From positions 29,960 through 93,959 of the forward strand of contig PLLA01000080.1 of assembly GCA_003140835.1 (NCBI GenBank): a stretch of DNA of 64,000 bases. Direction: 5' to 3'. The position numbers and the translations under genes are program-made. The stretch comes from Candidatus Tumulicola scandinaviensis (GTDB taxonomy: Bacteria; Vulcanimicrobiota; Vulcanimicrobiia; Vulcanimicrobiales; Vulcanimicrobiaceae). The notes beneath the pieces are model-generated. The model saw nothing but the letters and a program-made list of their open reading frames with translations, did not search any database and was not told where the DNA came from. Of this stretch, positions 27,852 to 36,980 are shown piece after piece (position 1 is the stretch's first letter; every line of letters starts with the position of its first letter).

Positions 27852-29336
27852 ATGCAAATCCGTATCGTTCAAGATGCGCCGCTTAGCGCGCGCACCGAGG
27901 CACTCGTCGTTCCGATTTTCGAAGGAACCCCCCTCGACGGAACCTCCAAGGAGGTCGATGCTGCCGCCGGTTCGGCGATTAGCGAAGCGCTGGCAGCCGG
28001 CGAAATCAAGGGCAAATTCGGAGAAACCATCCTCGCCTACGCGAAGGATCGGCCGTTTCGCCGCGTGCTCGCCATCGGTTTGGGCGAAAGTGCGAAATTC
28101 GAGACGCCGCTGCTGGCACGCTACGCGGCGATCGCCGTCCGGTCTCTTGGCCGGCGGAACGTCACGACGTTCGCGATAGCGTTGCCGAAGCAGGCCGAGG
28201 TCGACGCGGCGGCCACCGCCTCGTTCGTGGCCGAAGGAGCGATTGCCGGATCGTTCGAGACGACCGTCTATCAGACGTCGCCGGAGAAAAAAATAGCCGT
28301 CAGCACGATCGACCTGCTCGCCGGCGGTCTCGATGCGAAGGCACTAGAACGCGGCGCTGCGCGGGGAACGATTCTCGGCGAAGCGGTCAACTTTGCTCGC
28401 CGGCTTGCGATCACTCCGGCCAACGACATGACGCCCGCGATCCTCGCCGAGCAGGCAACGTCGGCAGCCAAGAGCGCGTCGCTCGAGATCGACGTGCTCG
28501 ATGAAGAACGAGCGCGCAAGGAAGGCATGGGATCGTTCCTTTCGGTCGCGCAAGGCAGCGTTCAACCGCCGAAATTTATCGTCATGCGATACAACGGCGA
28601 TCCCGGCAGCAAAGAATTGCTCGCACTCGTGGGCAAGGGCATCACGTTCGACAGCGGCGGTATCTCGATCAAGCCCGCCGAGCGCATGGAAGAAATGAAG
28701 TACGACATGTCCGGCGGCGCGGCGGTCATCGCCACCATGTCGGCCCTCGGGCAACTCAAGCCGAAAATCAACGTCGTCGGAATCGTGCCGGCGACCGAGA
28801 ATATGCCGGGTGGAAAGGCCACCAAGCCCGGCGACATCGTCAAAGCGATGAACGGGAAAACGATCGAGGTAATCAACACCGATGCCGAAGGCCGCCTCGT
28901 TCTCGCCGACGGACTCTGCTACGCCGCAAAGCTCGGGGCTACCAAGATCATCGACGTCGCTACCCTGACCGGGGCCGTCGTCATCGCACTCGGACATGCC
29001 GCGGCCGCGCTCGTCTCGAACGACGACGCCTTCGCTAAGGACTTTCTCGCGGTTGCCAAACCGGCCGGCGAGCGGTTTTGGCAGCTGCCGTATTACGACG
29101 ACTATACGGCGCAGATGAAAAGTGACATTGCCGACTTGAAGAACACCGGCGGCCGCGCCGCCGGAACGCTGACTGCCGCCGCTTTTCTGCGCGCCTTCGT
29201 CGAGAACACGCCGTGGATCCACCTCGACATCGCCGGCACCGCGTATCTCGACGGCGAATCGGCATGGCAAGCCAAAGGCCCCACCGCGATTCCGGTGCGT
29301 AGCTTCGTTGCGCTCGCCGAATCTCTGTCGACCTGA
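27852..29336 (+). CDS. pepA: Leucyl aminopeptidase (M17, cytosol aminopeptidase)
   Basis: 494 residues. M17 dinuclear-metal aminopeptidase releasing N-terminal residues from peptides. The metal and catalytic signatures are VGKGITFDSGGISIKP and NTDAEGRLVLAD, and DVATLTGA follows. The N-terminal macro-like domain spans residues ~1-165. The ATG at 27852 is set by AAAGGT five bases upstream; the frame is open upstream only as the purM antisense. Confidence 0.95.
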   Translation: MQIRIVQDAPLSARTEALVVPIFEGTPLDGTSKEVDAAAGSAISEALAAGEIKGKFGETILAYAKDRPFRRVLAIGLGESAKFETPLLARYAAIAVRSLGRRNVTTFAIALPKQAEVDAAATASFVAEGAIAGSFETTVYQTSPEKKIAVSTIDLLAGGLDAKALERGAARGTILGEAVNFARRLAITPANDMTPAILAEQATSAAKSASLEIDVLDEERARKEGMGSFLSVAQGSVQPPKFIVMRYNGDPGSKELLALVGKGITFDSGGISIKPAERMEEMKYDMSGGAAVIATMSALGQLKPKINVVGIVPATENMPGGKATKPGDIVKAMNGKTIEVINTDAEGRLVLADGLCYAAKLGATKIIDVATLTGAVVIALGHAAAALVSNDDAFAKDFLAVAKPAGERFWQLPYYDDYTAQMKSDIADLKNTGGRAAGTLTAAAFLRAFVENTPWIHLDIAGTAYLDGESAWQAKGPTAIPVRSFVALAESLST

Positions 29337-29342
29337 AAGGAC

Positions 29343-29361
29343 GGGGGTTTAACGCACCCCC
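29343..29361 (+). terminator. Stem-loop after pepA
   Basis: GGGGGT and ACCCCC arms around a seven-base loop, seven bases past the pepA stop. There is no T tract, so termination is only possible. Confidence 0.3.
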
Positions 29362-29379
29362 ACCGAACGGCTGGGGACC

Positions 29380-30219
29380 GTGTATTCCTCAGTAAAAAAA
29401 GCGCCGAACGGGGCGGATGCCCGCCCCTACGAGCCCGAAAAAAACCCCGCGATACGCCGGCTCACCGCCGGAGCGATCAAGCGCCGTAAGGGCAAAACCC
29501 GCTTCCCGGTTGCGACCGCCTACGACGCGCCGTTCGGCCAGTTCGTCGAAGATGCCGGCATCGACGTCATTTTAGTGGGCGATAGCGTCGGCAATGTCGT
29601 GCTCGGATACGACGAAACCACGCCGGTGACGATCGAGCAGATCGTCCACCACTCGCAGGCCGTCGTACGGGGAACGGCGCGCGCGCACATTATCGCCGAC
29701 ATGCCGTTCGGCTCGTACCAGGTCAGCAACGAAGATGCGATCCGCTCGGCCATTCGCTTCATCAAAGATGGTGGGGCTTGTTCGGTAAAACTCGAAGGCG
29801 GCGTGTACGAAGCCGACCGGGTGCGCGCCATCGCGCGCAGCGGCATTCCGGTCGTCGGCCATATTGGCGTAACGCCGCAAACGGCGGGCCTCGGTCCGGG
29901 GTTCAAAATGCGCACGCATCGCGATCGCCTCATCGACGATGCTCGCGCGATCGAGTCTGCGGGCGCGTACGCCATCGTGCTCGAAGTCGTGGATCACGAG
30001 ATCTCGCGCGAGATTACGGAAATGCTGTCGATTCCAACGATCGGCATCGGCTCGGGGCCGCATTGCGACTCGCAAGTGCTGGTGCTGCACGACATCCTCG
30101 GGATGTACTCGCACTCGCCGTCGTTCGCAAAGCGCTACGCCGAAGTGGGCCGCCTCGCGACCGAAGCGTTAGGCGCCTACGCGCGCGACGTCCGCGAAGG
30201 CACGTTCCCACCGCAGTAA
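29380..30219 (+). CDS. panB: 3-methyl-2-oxobutanoate hydroxymethyltransferase
   Basis: 279 residues. PanB makes ketopantoate from ketoisovalerate and methylene-THF, the first step of pantothenate synthesis. ATAYDAPFGQFVEDAGIDVILVGDS and the metal-binding ILVGDSVG, VKLEGG, VVGHIGVTPQ and the catalytic EVVDHEIS segment match the family. GTG at 29380 is the only start before the conserved region; it gives an N-terminal extension of about 20 residues, partly encoded by a palindromic repeat (29410-29427). No panC is in the window. Confidence 0.93.
   Translation: MYSSVKKAPNGADARPYEPEKNPAIRRLTAGAIKRRKGKTRFPVATAYDAPFGQFVEDAGIDVILVGDSVGNVVLGYDETTPVTIEQIVHHSQAVVRGTARAHIIADMPFGSYQVSNEDAIRSAIRFIKDGGACSVKLEGGVYEADRVRAIARSGIPVVGHIGVTPQTAGLGPGFKMRTHRDRLIDDARAIESAGAYAIVLEVVDHEISREITEMLSIPTIGIGSGPHCDSQVLVLHDILGMYSHSPSFAKRYAEVGRLATEALGAYARDVREGTFPPQ
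29410..29427. repeat. GC palindrome inside the panB 5' end
   Basis: Seven-base arms GGGGCGG and CCGCCCC around ATGC, inside the non-conserved N-terminal extension of PanB. It looks like a small dispersed palindromic repeat taken into the reading frame. Confidence 0.45.
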
Positions 30220-30231
30220 CGCCTGCGCCCG

Positions 30232-31632
30232 TCAGCTCGAGCGAACCGCCGTACGCGCCCCATCGTAGGATAGCGTTCGAACTTTATGCGTTGCGGGAAC
30301 GTTCGGATACTCTCCCGTCAAGCATCCAAGGCACATCTCCTCACGTTTGCGGCCACTGGCGGCGACCAGTCCGGCTAGGCTGAGATAGCCGAGAGAATCG
30401 GCGCCGGTCCGCTCGCGAATTTCTTCGACGGTGTAGTTCGCCGCCACGAGTTCGTCGTAGGTCGCCATGTCGACGCCCAGGTAACACGGGTGTTTGATCG
30501 GCGGCGACGTAATCCGCAGGTGCACTTCGGTCGCGCCGGCCTCACGCAGCAGCGCGACGATGCGCGGCGTCGTCGTTCCGCGCACGATGGAATCGTCGAC
30601 GACGATGACCCGCTGGCCGATGAGATTCTCGACCACGGGGTTGAACTTGAGGTGAACGCCGCGCGATCGCATGGCTTGATCTGGGCTAATGAACGTGCGC
30701 CCGATATAGCGGTTCTTGATGAGTCCCTCGATGTAGGGCAGGCCGCTCTCGGTGGCATAACCGATGCCGCCGGGAACCGCCGAGTCGGGCACCGCCATGA
30801 CGACGTCGGCTTCGACCGGATGCTCCTTCGCGAGCTGGCGCCCCATCGCGTATCGCGCCATATAAATGGACCGTTCGTTGAATTTTGAATCCGGTCGCGC
30901 GAAGTAAATGTATTCGAACATGCACAGCGCCGGAATGGCCGACTCGACGTCGGTCTGGAACGATTCCAAGCCATCGGCGGTGATGCGCACGATTTCACCG
31001 CGCTCGATTTCGCGAACGTACTGCGCGCCGATGGTGCCCAACGCGCACGATTCCGACGCAACTACGTAGCCGCCGTCGATGAGCGTTCCGAGACAGAGCG
31101 GCCGCACGCCCCAAGGGTCCCGAAACGCGTACAGCTCGTCTTGGGTGCAGAGCACGACCGAATACGCGCCGCGGGCAACCGCGAGCACCGCCTTGATTCG
31201 ATCGACCATCGAGCCTTTCGACTCGACCAGCAGCTTGGCAACAACTTCCGAGTCGGAGCTGGCTTGCAGCACCGTTGAGGGCGAAAGCGTTTCCCGCAAC
31301 TCGTCGGGGTTGGTAATGTTTCCGTTATGCACGAACGCAAAATCGCCCAGCTCGGTGCGCTCGAGCAATGGTTGCGCGTTGACGACGATCGACGAGCCGG
31401 TGGTGGAATAGCGCGTGTGGCCGACCGCGATGTGACCGCTGAGCTGTGCCAGGATTTCTTCGTTGAAGATGGCGCTGAGCAAGCCCATCTCTTTGTGCGA
31501 CCGGATCGTTCCCCCGTCGGCTGCGGCGATGCCCGCGGACTCCTGGCCACGATGCTGGAGCGCGTATAGCGCGAAATACGCGAGGCGGGCTGCGTCGCGA
31601 CCGGGCGCGAAGACCCCCGTAATCCCGCACAT
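30232..31632 (-). CDS. purF: Amidophosphoribosyltransferase
   Basis: 466 residues. PurF makes phosphoribosylamine from PRPP and glutamine, the committed purine step. MCGITGVF gives the N-terminal nucleophile Cys2 with no propeptide. HRGQESAGIA, HNGNITN and the PRPP loop VIVVDDSIVRGTT are diagnostic. IKHPCYLGVD and CLGCLTGEYP match the Fe-S ligands of B. subtilis-type PurF. ATG is preceded by TATAAT at 31641-31646. It converges with panB, 12 bp apart. Confidence 0.97.
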   Translation of the reverse strand: MCGITGVFAPGRDAARLAYFALYALQHRGQESAGIAAADGGTIRSHKEMGLLSAIFNEEILAQLSGHIAVGHTRYSTTGSSIVVNAQPLLERTELGDFAFVHNGNITNPDELRETLSPSTVLQASSDSEVVAKLLVESKGSMVDRIKAVLAVARGAYSVVLCTQDELYAFRDPWGVRPLCLGTLIDGGYVVASESCALGTIGAQYVREIERGEIVRITADGLESFQTDVESAIPALCMFEYIYFARPDSKFNERSIYMARYAMGRQLAKEHPVEADVVMAVPDSAVPGGIGYATESGLPYIEGLIKNRYIGRTFISPDQAMRSRGVHLKFNPVVENLIGQRVIVVDDSIVRGTTTPRIVALLREAGATEVHLRITSPPIKHPCYLGVDMATYDELVAANYTVEEIRERTGADSLGYLSLAGLVAASGRKREEMCLGCLTGEYPNVPATHKVRTLSYDGARTAVRSS

Positions 31633-31640
31633 CTGCTTAC

Positions 31641-31646
31641 ATTATA
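31641..31646 (-). promoter_or_regulatory. purF extended -10 promoter
   Basis: TGGTATAAT on the minus strand is a perfect extended -10 box, 8 nt before the purF ATG. The message would be leaderless or nearly so. It implies purF is transcribed at least partly apart from the upstream BI-1 gene. Confidence 0.55.
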
Positions 31647-31688
31647 CCAGGCCCGGCCGGGTTTCGTCCCAGTTCGAGCCGGTCCACG

Positions 31689-32366
31689 TCAATCGCTCGA
31701 TCGGCGACCGCCGAAGATTGAAAGCAGAGCGAGGAAGATGTTAATCACGTCCAGGTAGATGCTGACTGCCATCTGGACCGGAGTAAGCCCGTCGCCGCCG
31801 GCCCGAATGCGCGCGAAGTCGATCAGGACGAGGCCGGTAAAAATGACGAGGGTCAGCCACGCGTAGATCTCCGGATGGACGAAGCGAACGAAAATCGAGA
31901 CGATGCCGAACACGACCAGCCCCAGCAGGGCGATCAGGAAGATCCCCTGGAAACGGCGCAGGTCCAGACCGGTCGCATAGACGATCGCGGCTAACGCGAA
32001 CATGCCTAGGCCGGTCGTTAGCGCGGCGCTCACGACGACGCTCGGCCCAACGGTGTGGATGTAGCGGCCGATCGTCGGCGCGATGCCGATGCCTTCGCAG
32101 AACGCGAACGCGTAGAACAGCGTCAGCGACAAAGCCGCGTTCGCGCGCGTGCCGTTGATCGCAAACAGTAAGATAAAACCGACGATGAGCGCAATCAGCC
32201 CGAGGCCCGGCGCGACGCCCTGCGCGACGTAAGCGGCTAACGCCGTTACGCAGAGCCCTAGTGCGGTCATTCCCAGGACTTGCGCGAGCAGCGAATGGGT
32301 CGGGATCGCCGGCGCCAGCGCGCCTCCGTACGGATTCTGCTGCGGCTGCTGAAATCGAAAAGCCAT
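31689..32366 (-). CDS. Bax inhibitor-1/YccA-family membrane protein
   Basis: 225 residues with about seven membrane helices and the C-terminal signature VSIYLDVINIFLALLSIFGG of BI-1 (UPF0005) proteins, which act as Ca2+/H+ leak channels or stress-related membrane proteins. The start is ATG at 32366. TATAAC followed by GGAGG lies upstream, suggesting its own promoter. It sits between purD and purF without an obvious functional link. Confidence 0.9.
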   Translation of the reverse strand: MAFRFQQPQQNPYGGALAPAIPTHSLLAQVLGMTALGLCVTALAAYVAQGVAPGLGLIALIVGFILLFAINGTRANAALSLTLFYAFAFCEGIGIAPTIGRYIHTVGPSVVVSAALTTGLGMFALAAIVYATGLDLRRFQGIFLIALLGLVVFGIVSIFVRFVHPEIYAWLTLVIFTGLVLIDFARIRAGGDGLTPVQMAVSIYLDVINIFLALLSIFGGRRSSD

Positions 32367-32424
32367 ACGTAGCTATGAACCTCCGTTATACCCCGGAGTT
32401 ACAACCAGCCCGGGCGACCGCCTG

Positions 32425-33699
32425 CTACTCCGGGACTTTCCCAATGTCGGTTCGGTAGCTCAGCGAATACGTGCCGATGCGGCGCGCGAGCGTCTTGACC
32501 GCATCGTAGGCGCGATTTCGGGCCGCTTCGAGGTCGTCGCCGAGCGCGGTGACCGTCAAGACGCGGCCGCCGCCGATGTTGACCTTACCGTCCACGAGCG
32601 TCGAGCCGCCCCAAAATGCCTGGCACCCCTCGTCGAGCGAAACGTCGGCGCTCAAGCCGCGAAGCGGCGTGTTGCTGCGCGGGTAGTCGCTGGTTGCGAG
32701 CACGACGCCGGCGCAGCTCTGACTCGAAAGCGTCGCCAGCGAGAGATCCATCGCGCCGTCGGCCGCCGATTTGAGCAACTGCGCGAAGTCACCGCCGATG
32801 CGCGGCATCAGGACTTGCGTTTCCGGATCGCCGAAGCGCGCGTTGAACTCGATGACGTACGGTCCGTCGACAGTCCACATCAATCCGCAGTACAAAACGC
32901 CGACGTACTCTTCGCCCTCCGCCAGCAGCCCGCGTAGTACCGGCGCGAGAATGCGCTCGCGCACGCGGTCGTAGAGGTCGTCGGGAAATCCGCGCGGCGG
33001 CGAGTAGGCGCCCATCCCGCCGGTGTTCGGGCCCGTGTCGCCGTCGCCGGCGCGTTTGTAGTCGCAGGCGGCCGAGATCGGAGCCATCGCGCGCCCGTCC
33101 GCCAGCGCGAACACGCTCACCTCGCGGCCTTCCAGCACTTCTTCCAATAAGACGTCGGAGCCGCCGCCCGGAACTTTGTTTTGCGCGTACCACTCTGCCA
33201 GCTCCGCGCGAGCCGAGTCGAGGTCGGCGCAAACGATCACGCCTTTCCCAGCCGCCAAACCATCGGCTTTTATCACGACGCCGCGGCGCTTCCACGTATC
33301 CAGCGCTTTCACGGCAGCCTCCAACGAATGCACCACCACCGCGCGCGCGGTCGGGACGCCATGTCGCTCCATGAATCGCTTCGCGAACACTTTGCTCGAT
33401 TCGAGCCGACCGCTCGAGCGATTGGGACCGAAGACCGAAATCCCCGCCTCGCGCAGACGGTCGCCGACGCCCGCCGCGATCGCGGTTTCCGGCCCAATTA
33501 CAACGAAATCGACGCGCTCGTACAGGCACTTATCGACGAGCGTTTTACCGTCGGTAGCCGATACGTTCCAATTCTCGCCGCGCGATGCGGTTCCGGCGTT
33601 CCCAGGCGCCGCGAAGATCGTTTCGCACGACGGCGATTGCGCGAGCCGCCAAGAAAGCGCATCCTCACGTGCCCCGTTTCCGACAACTAAGATGCGCAT
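32425..33699 (-). CDS. purD: Phosphoribosylamine--glycine ligase (GAR synthetase)
   Basis: 424 residues. PurD joins glycine to phosphoribosylamine with ATP. ILVVGNGAREDAL at the N-terminus, the ATP-grasp KADGLAAGKGV, NTGGMGAYSP and EFNARFGDPETQ are family signatures. Length is typical. The ATG at 33699 lies six bases after the guaA stop, so both are on one message. Confidence 0.97.
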   Translation of the reverse strand: MRILVVGNGAREDALSWRLAQSPSCETIFAAPGNAGTASRGENWNVSATDGKTLVDKCLYERVDFVVIGPETAIAAGVGDRLREAGISVFGPNRSSGRLESSKVFAKRFMERHGVPTARAVVVHSLEAAVKALDTWKRRGVVIKADGLAAGKGVIVCADLDSARAELAEWYAQNKVPGGGSDVLLEEVLEGREVSVFALADGRAMAPISAACDYKRAGDGDTGPNTGGMGAYSPPRGFPDDLYDRVRERILAPVLRGLLAEGEEYVGVLYCGLMWTVDGPYVIEFNARFGDPETQVLMPRIGGDFAQLLKSAADGAMDLSLATLSSQSCAGVVLATSDYPRSNTPLRGLSADVSLDEGCQAFWGGSTLVDGKVNIGGGRVLTVTALGDDLEAARNRAYDAVKTLARRIGTYSLSYRTDIGKVPE

Positions 33700-33705
33700 C
33701 CGCGG

Positions 33706-35235
33706 CTATTCCCACTCAACCGTGGCCGGCGGCTTCGTCGTGATATCGTACGCCACGCGGTTCACGCCGCGTACCTCATTGACGATGCGCGACGAAATGC
33801 GTTCGAGCAGCGCGTGCGGCAATCGTGCCCAGTCGGCCGTCATACCGTCTTCGCTGGTGATCGCACGGACGGCAACCAAATTCGCGTACGTGCGCCCGTC
33901 GCCCATCACGCCCACGCTTTGCACCGGCGTTAGGACGGCAAAATACTGCCATGGATGCGGCTCGAGCGGCGCCGCGTCGATCTCCTCGCGCACGATGGCA
34001 TCGGCCTCGCGGACGACATCGAGGCGCTCCGGCGTGACCGCACCTATGATGCGCACCGCCAAGCCGGGCCCGGGAAAAGGCTGCCGTCCAACGACCGCTT
34101 CCGGCAAACCCAAAACGCGCCCGAGCTCGCGGACCTCATCCTTAAAGAGCAGCCTCAGCGGCTCGACCAATCCGAAGTTCATTTTTTCCGGAAGGCCGCC
34201 GACGTTATGGTGCGACTTGATCTTATGGCCGGCTTTGCTTTCGGGCGTTTTCGATTCGATGACGTCGGGATAGAGCGTGCCCTGCACCAGCCACTTGACG
34301 CCCGCGATCTTGTCCGCCTCTTCTTCGAACACGCGAATGAACTCGTGCCCGATAATGACCCGTTTTTCTTCCGGATCGCTGACGCCCGCGAGCTTCTTCA
34401 AGAAGCGCTCGCGTGCGTCGATCGCGCGCACGTTGAGGTGCATCACGTCGCGAAACGCGCCAACGACTTCTTCGGCCTCGTTTTTGCGCAGCAGCCCGTG
34501 ATCGACGAAAATGCAGGTGAGCTGCTCGCCGATGGCGCGCGAGACCAAGGTCGCCGCCACCGCCGAATCGACGCCCCCGGATAACGCACAGATAACCTTG
34601 TCACTGCCGATCTTCGCGCGAATCGCGTCGATCGCCGAATCGACGAACGACTCCATCCGCCACTCGTCGGCAAGCCCCGCGACTTCGCGCAAAAAGTTTC
34701 GCAGGACGGTGCGACCGTTTTCGGTGTGCATGACCTCGGGGTGAAACTGCACGCCATAGATTTTCCGCTTCGGATCGGCCATGGCGGCGACGCTGCAGCG
34801 CTGGGTAGCGGCCAGCGTCGAGAAGCCGGCGGGCAGTCGCACCACCGAATCGCCATGCGACATCCACACGCGCATCTCGCCGGGGACGTCTTGGAACAAC
34901 GGCGTGGCGCGCTCGGCGACCTGCAGGGTCGCGGGACCGTATTCCGCGTGATCGAGCTTCACCAGTTCCGCGCCGAGTTCGCGCGCCAACAGTTGCATGC
35001 CGTAGCAGATGCCGATCATCGGGACGCCGCTGGTCACGATCGCCGGATCGATCCCGGGCGCATCCTCCACCAGGGTACTCTCGGGGCCGCCCGATAGGAT
35101 GAACGCGGCGGGCGTCCGCGGCGCGAGTTCGCTCCACGGCGTATCGAACGGCACGATCTCGCAATACGCGCCCAGCTCGCGCGTGCGCCGCGCAATCAAC
35201 TGGCTATACTGCGCGCCGAAATCGAGTATGAAAAC
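33706..35235 (-). CDS. guaA: GMP synthase (glutamine-hydrolysing), start codon non-canonical
   Basis: About 509 residues. Class I amidotransferase domain: GICYGMQ (Cys) and [12 protein letters not shown] (His, Glu). ATP-PPase P-loop [11 protein letters not shown] and C-terminal dimerisation domain follow. The conserved N-terminus [16 protein letters not shown] is encoded, but no ATG, GTG or TTG precedes it in frame after the upstream stop. The first ordinary start is TTG at 35199, inside the conserved motif, which would delete a core strand. GTT at 35235 has GGAG nine bases upstream and is given as the likely 5' end; a base error or a rare start is possible. Confidence 0.9.
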   Translation of the reverse strand, partial: VFILDFGAQYSQLIARRTRELGAYCEIVPFDTPWSELAPRTPAAFILSGGPESTLVEDAPGIDPAIVTSGVPMIGICYGMQLLARELGAELVKLDHAEYGPATLQVAERATPLFQDVPGEMRVWMSHGDSVVRLPAGFSTLAATQRCSVAAMADPKRKIYGVQFHPEVMHTENGRTVLRNFLREVAGLADEWRMESFVDSAIDAIRAKIGSDKVICALSGGVDSAVAATLVSRAIGEQLTCIFVDHGLLRKNEAEEVVGAFRDVMHLNVRAIDARERFLKKLAGVSDPEEKRVIIGHEFIRVFEEEADKIAGVKWLVQGTLYPDVIESKTPESKAGHKIKSHHNVGGLPEKMNFGLVEPLRLLFKDEVRELGRVLGLPEAVVGRQPFPGPGLAVRIIGAVTPERLDVVREADAIVREEIDAAPLEPHPWQYFAVLTPVQSVGVMGDGRTYANLVAVRAITSEDGMTADWARLPHALLERISSRIVNEVRGVNRVAYDITTKPPATVEWE

Positions 35236-35260
35236 GGTGGGGCGCTCCGCCGTTTGGGTG

Positions 35261-35803
35261 TCAGGCGGCAGCGGCCGCCGCCTTCAACGCCGCGTCGTAG
35301 TCGGGCTCTTGCGCGACTTCGGGAACGATCTGCACGTAAGCGAGGTTCTTGTCTTTTCCGATGACGACGATCGCGCGCGCGAGTAAGTCCAGCTCGCCGA
35401 TGAGCAAGCCGTAGTTGCGCCCGAAACTGCGATCGCGGTAATCCGAAAGCATCCCGAGCCGCACGTCGCCTTCTTGCGCGCCCGCCCATCGCGCTTGGGC
35501 GAACGGAAGATCCATGCTCACGACCCACGCGCTCACGCCGGCGGGAAGTTCGCCGAGTCGCTGGTTGAACTTCTGCGATTCGAGCGAGCAGACGCTCGTG
35601 TCGAGAGACGGTACGACGATCAGCATCGCGGCACGCTTGCCGGCGTCGACCAGCTGGTCGAGGGTCAGGGAAGACAGATCGCCGGCGGTGAGCCTAAATT
35701 CCGGCGCCGGAGCGCCAGCCTCCAGAGCCGGTCCCTGCAAGGTCATGGGTTTCCCTTTGAACGTCACCACATCGGTGCGTTCTTGCACGTTTTGCGCGCT
35801 CAT
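35261..35803 (-). CDS. tpx: Thiol peroxidase (Tpx-type peroxiredoxin), resolving Cys absent
   Basis: 180 residues. Tpx reduces lipid and hydrogen peroxides. [15 protein letters not shown] holds the peroxidatic Cys. The second conserved Cys, in E. coli DLPFAQSRFCGAEG, is replaced: here the stretch reads [15 protein letters not shown]. It may therefore work as a 1-Cys enzyme using an external thiol. ATG at 35803 is preceded by GGGAGG. It lies in the purine cluster just before guaA and after purP2. Confidence 0.92.
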   Translation of the reverse strand: MSAQNVQERTDVVTFKGKPMTLQGPALEAGAPAPEFRLTAGDLSSLTLDQLVDAGKRAAMLIVVPSLDTSVCSLESQKFNQRLGELPAGVSAWVVSMDLPFAQARWAGAQEGDVRLGMLSDYRDRSFGRNYGLLIGELDLLARAIVVIGKDKNLAYVQIVPEVAQEPDYDAALKAAAAAA

Positions 35804-35833
35804 ACTGCCTCCCGTCGATCGATGGTTATATGC

Positions 35834-36973
35834 TTAGGTCAAAACCGATTCCAAGCGATTGGTGTCACGCGCCATCGAAATTTCCATGGCGATGCGCTCC
35901 CCGACCGAGACGTCGCGCCCCCAACGATACGCCGAGTACGGCGTGTAGCGCGTTCCCGGCGAACCGGGGATGCGCAGCGAAACGTCGTAGCACACGAATT
36001 CTTTCGGCGGACCGGCAACCACGATGCACTGCAGCGCGAACGGGCCGATCACGCCGGGCGGATTCTCGGCCGAAGCGGCTGCCAGAAATCGCTCGCCCAT
36101 ATCGAACGCCTTCTCCAGCATCGACTCGGTGAGCGTCGTAGCAATGTGGCCCGCCTCTTCGAGGCGCATCGGAACCTCGCGGAGCGCGTCGAATGCCGAC
36201 GGCGGCACGCTGCGGAAACCTTCGAGATTCGTTTGCCGGCGCGTGTCGGTTCCGCTCAGCTCTAGTTCACCTAAGACCGGCGAATAAAAGAAGTTGAGAT
36301 TCACCGACGGCCCGAGCGCGTACTCCTCGATGACCGCGCCGGCCAGACCGTCTTCCGTCAGCATGCCGTTATTGAGGAGCCGGGTCGCGGTTCGTTCGAA
36401 CTCGGCCGGTGACGACGCCAAGAAGAACGCGCGCTCGAAACTGACCTGTGCGTGCGGCGCCTTCACCATCGCCAGGCGGTCGATATCGCGCGGCGATGCA
36501 AAGCGCCTGGGATACCGAATGCCGGCTCGTTCCATGAGAGCGTACTGATTGCACGCCTCGTCGCGTTCTTCGGCTCGCAGCAAGCTGCGATTACCGAAAA
36601 AGGGAACCAGCATACCGCGTTCGATTTCGTCGTACCCGAACCGCTGGTGAAGGTAGACCTCGAACGAACGGTTCGGCACGAAGACGACGTTCTCGGCGAG
36701 CAGCCGGCGTTGGACGCTGTCCTGCAAGATGTCGGGAAACTCGTCCAGTTCCAACACTTGGTCCACGCAACCGCGCGCCGGCCCCGGCGACTCGCGCCGC
36801 ATGAAATGCTCGGCGTACGTTCGCTCGCGCCCCTTGGCCGTGATCACCAGGTTCCGAAGGCCCTGCGCGCGAGCGCCATACGCCACGTCGAGTGCCGAAT
36901 GGCTGCCGATCGACGCCAGCGTCAATCGCGAGCGATCGTACGATGCCAGCGCGCGCGCCACATAATCGGTCAC
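35834..36973 (-). CDS. Diverged PurP paralogue (FAICAR synthetase-like ATP-grasp protein)
   Basis: 379 residues. It shares with PurP the start SIGSHSALDVAYGARAQGLRNLVI, the GRERTY motif, and VPFFGNRSLLRAEE. In the ATP-grasp region the Gly-rich loop is lost: MVKAPHAQVSFERAFF stands where active PurP has a GxGGxGY-type loop, and the C-terminal EIS-R-GTN pattern is altered to DVSLRIPGSPGTRYT. It may be inactive or form a complex with PurP1 (40420-41442). GTG at 36973 lies 7 bp after the cydB stop. In archaea PurP converts AICAR plus formate to FAICAR. Confidence 0.75.
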   Translation of the reverse strand: MTDYVARALASYDRSRLTLASIGSHSALDVAYGARAQGLRNLVITAKGRERTYAEHFMRRESPGPARGCVDQVLELDEFPDILQDSVQRRLLAENVVFVPNRSFEVYLHQRFGYDEIERGMLVPFFGNRSLLRAEERDEACNQYALMERAGIRYPRRFASPRDIDRLAMVKAPHAQVSFERAFFLASSPAEFERTATRLLNNGMLTEDGLAGAVIEEYALGPSVNLNFFYSPVLGELELSGTDTRRQTNLEGFRSVPPSAFDALREVPMRLEEAGHIATTLTESMLEKAFDMGERFLAAASAENPPGVIGPFALQCIVVAGPPKEFVCYDVSLRIPGSPGTRYTPYSAYRWGRDVSVGERIAMEISMARDTNRLESVLT

Positions 36974-36980
36974 CGGACGC

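Noticed and set aside
31633..31688. Purine riboswitch before purF
   Set aside because: The -10 box is 8 nt from the start, leaving no room for a leader RNA.
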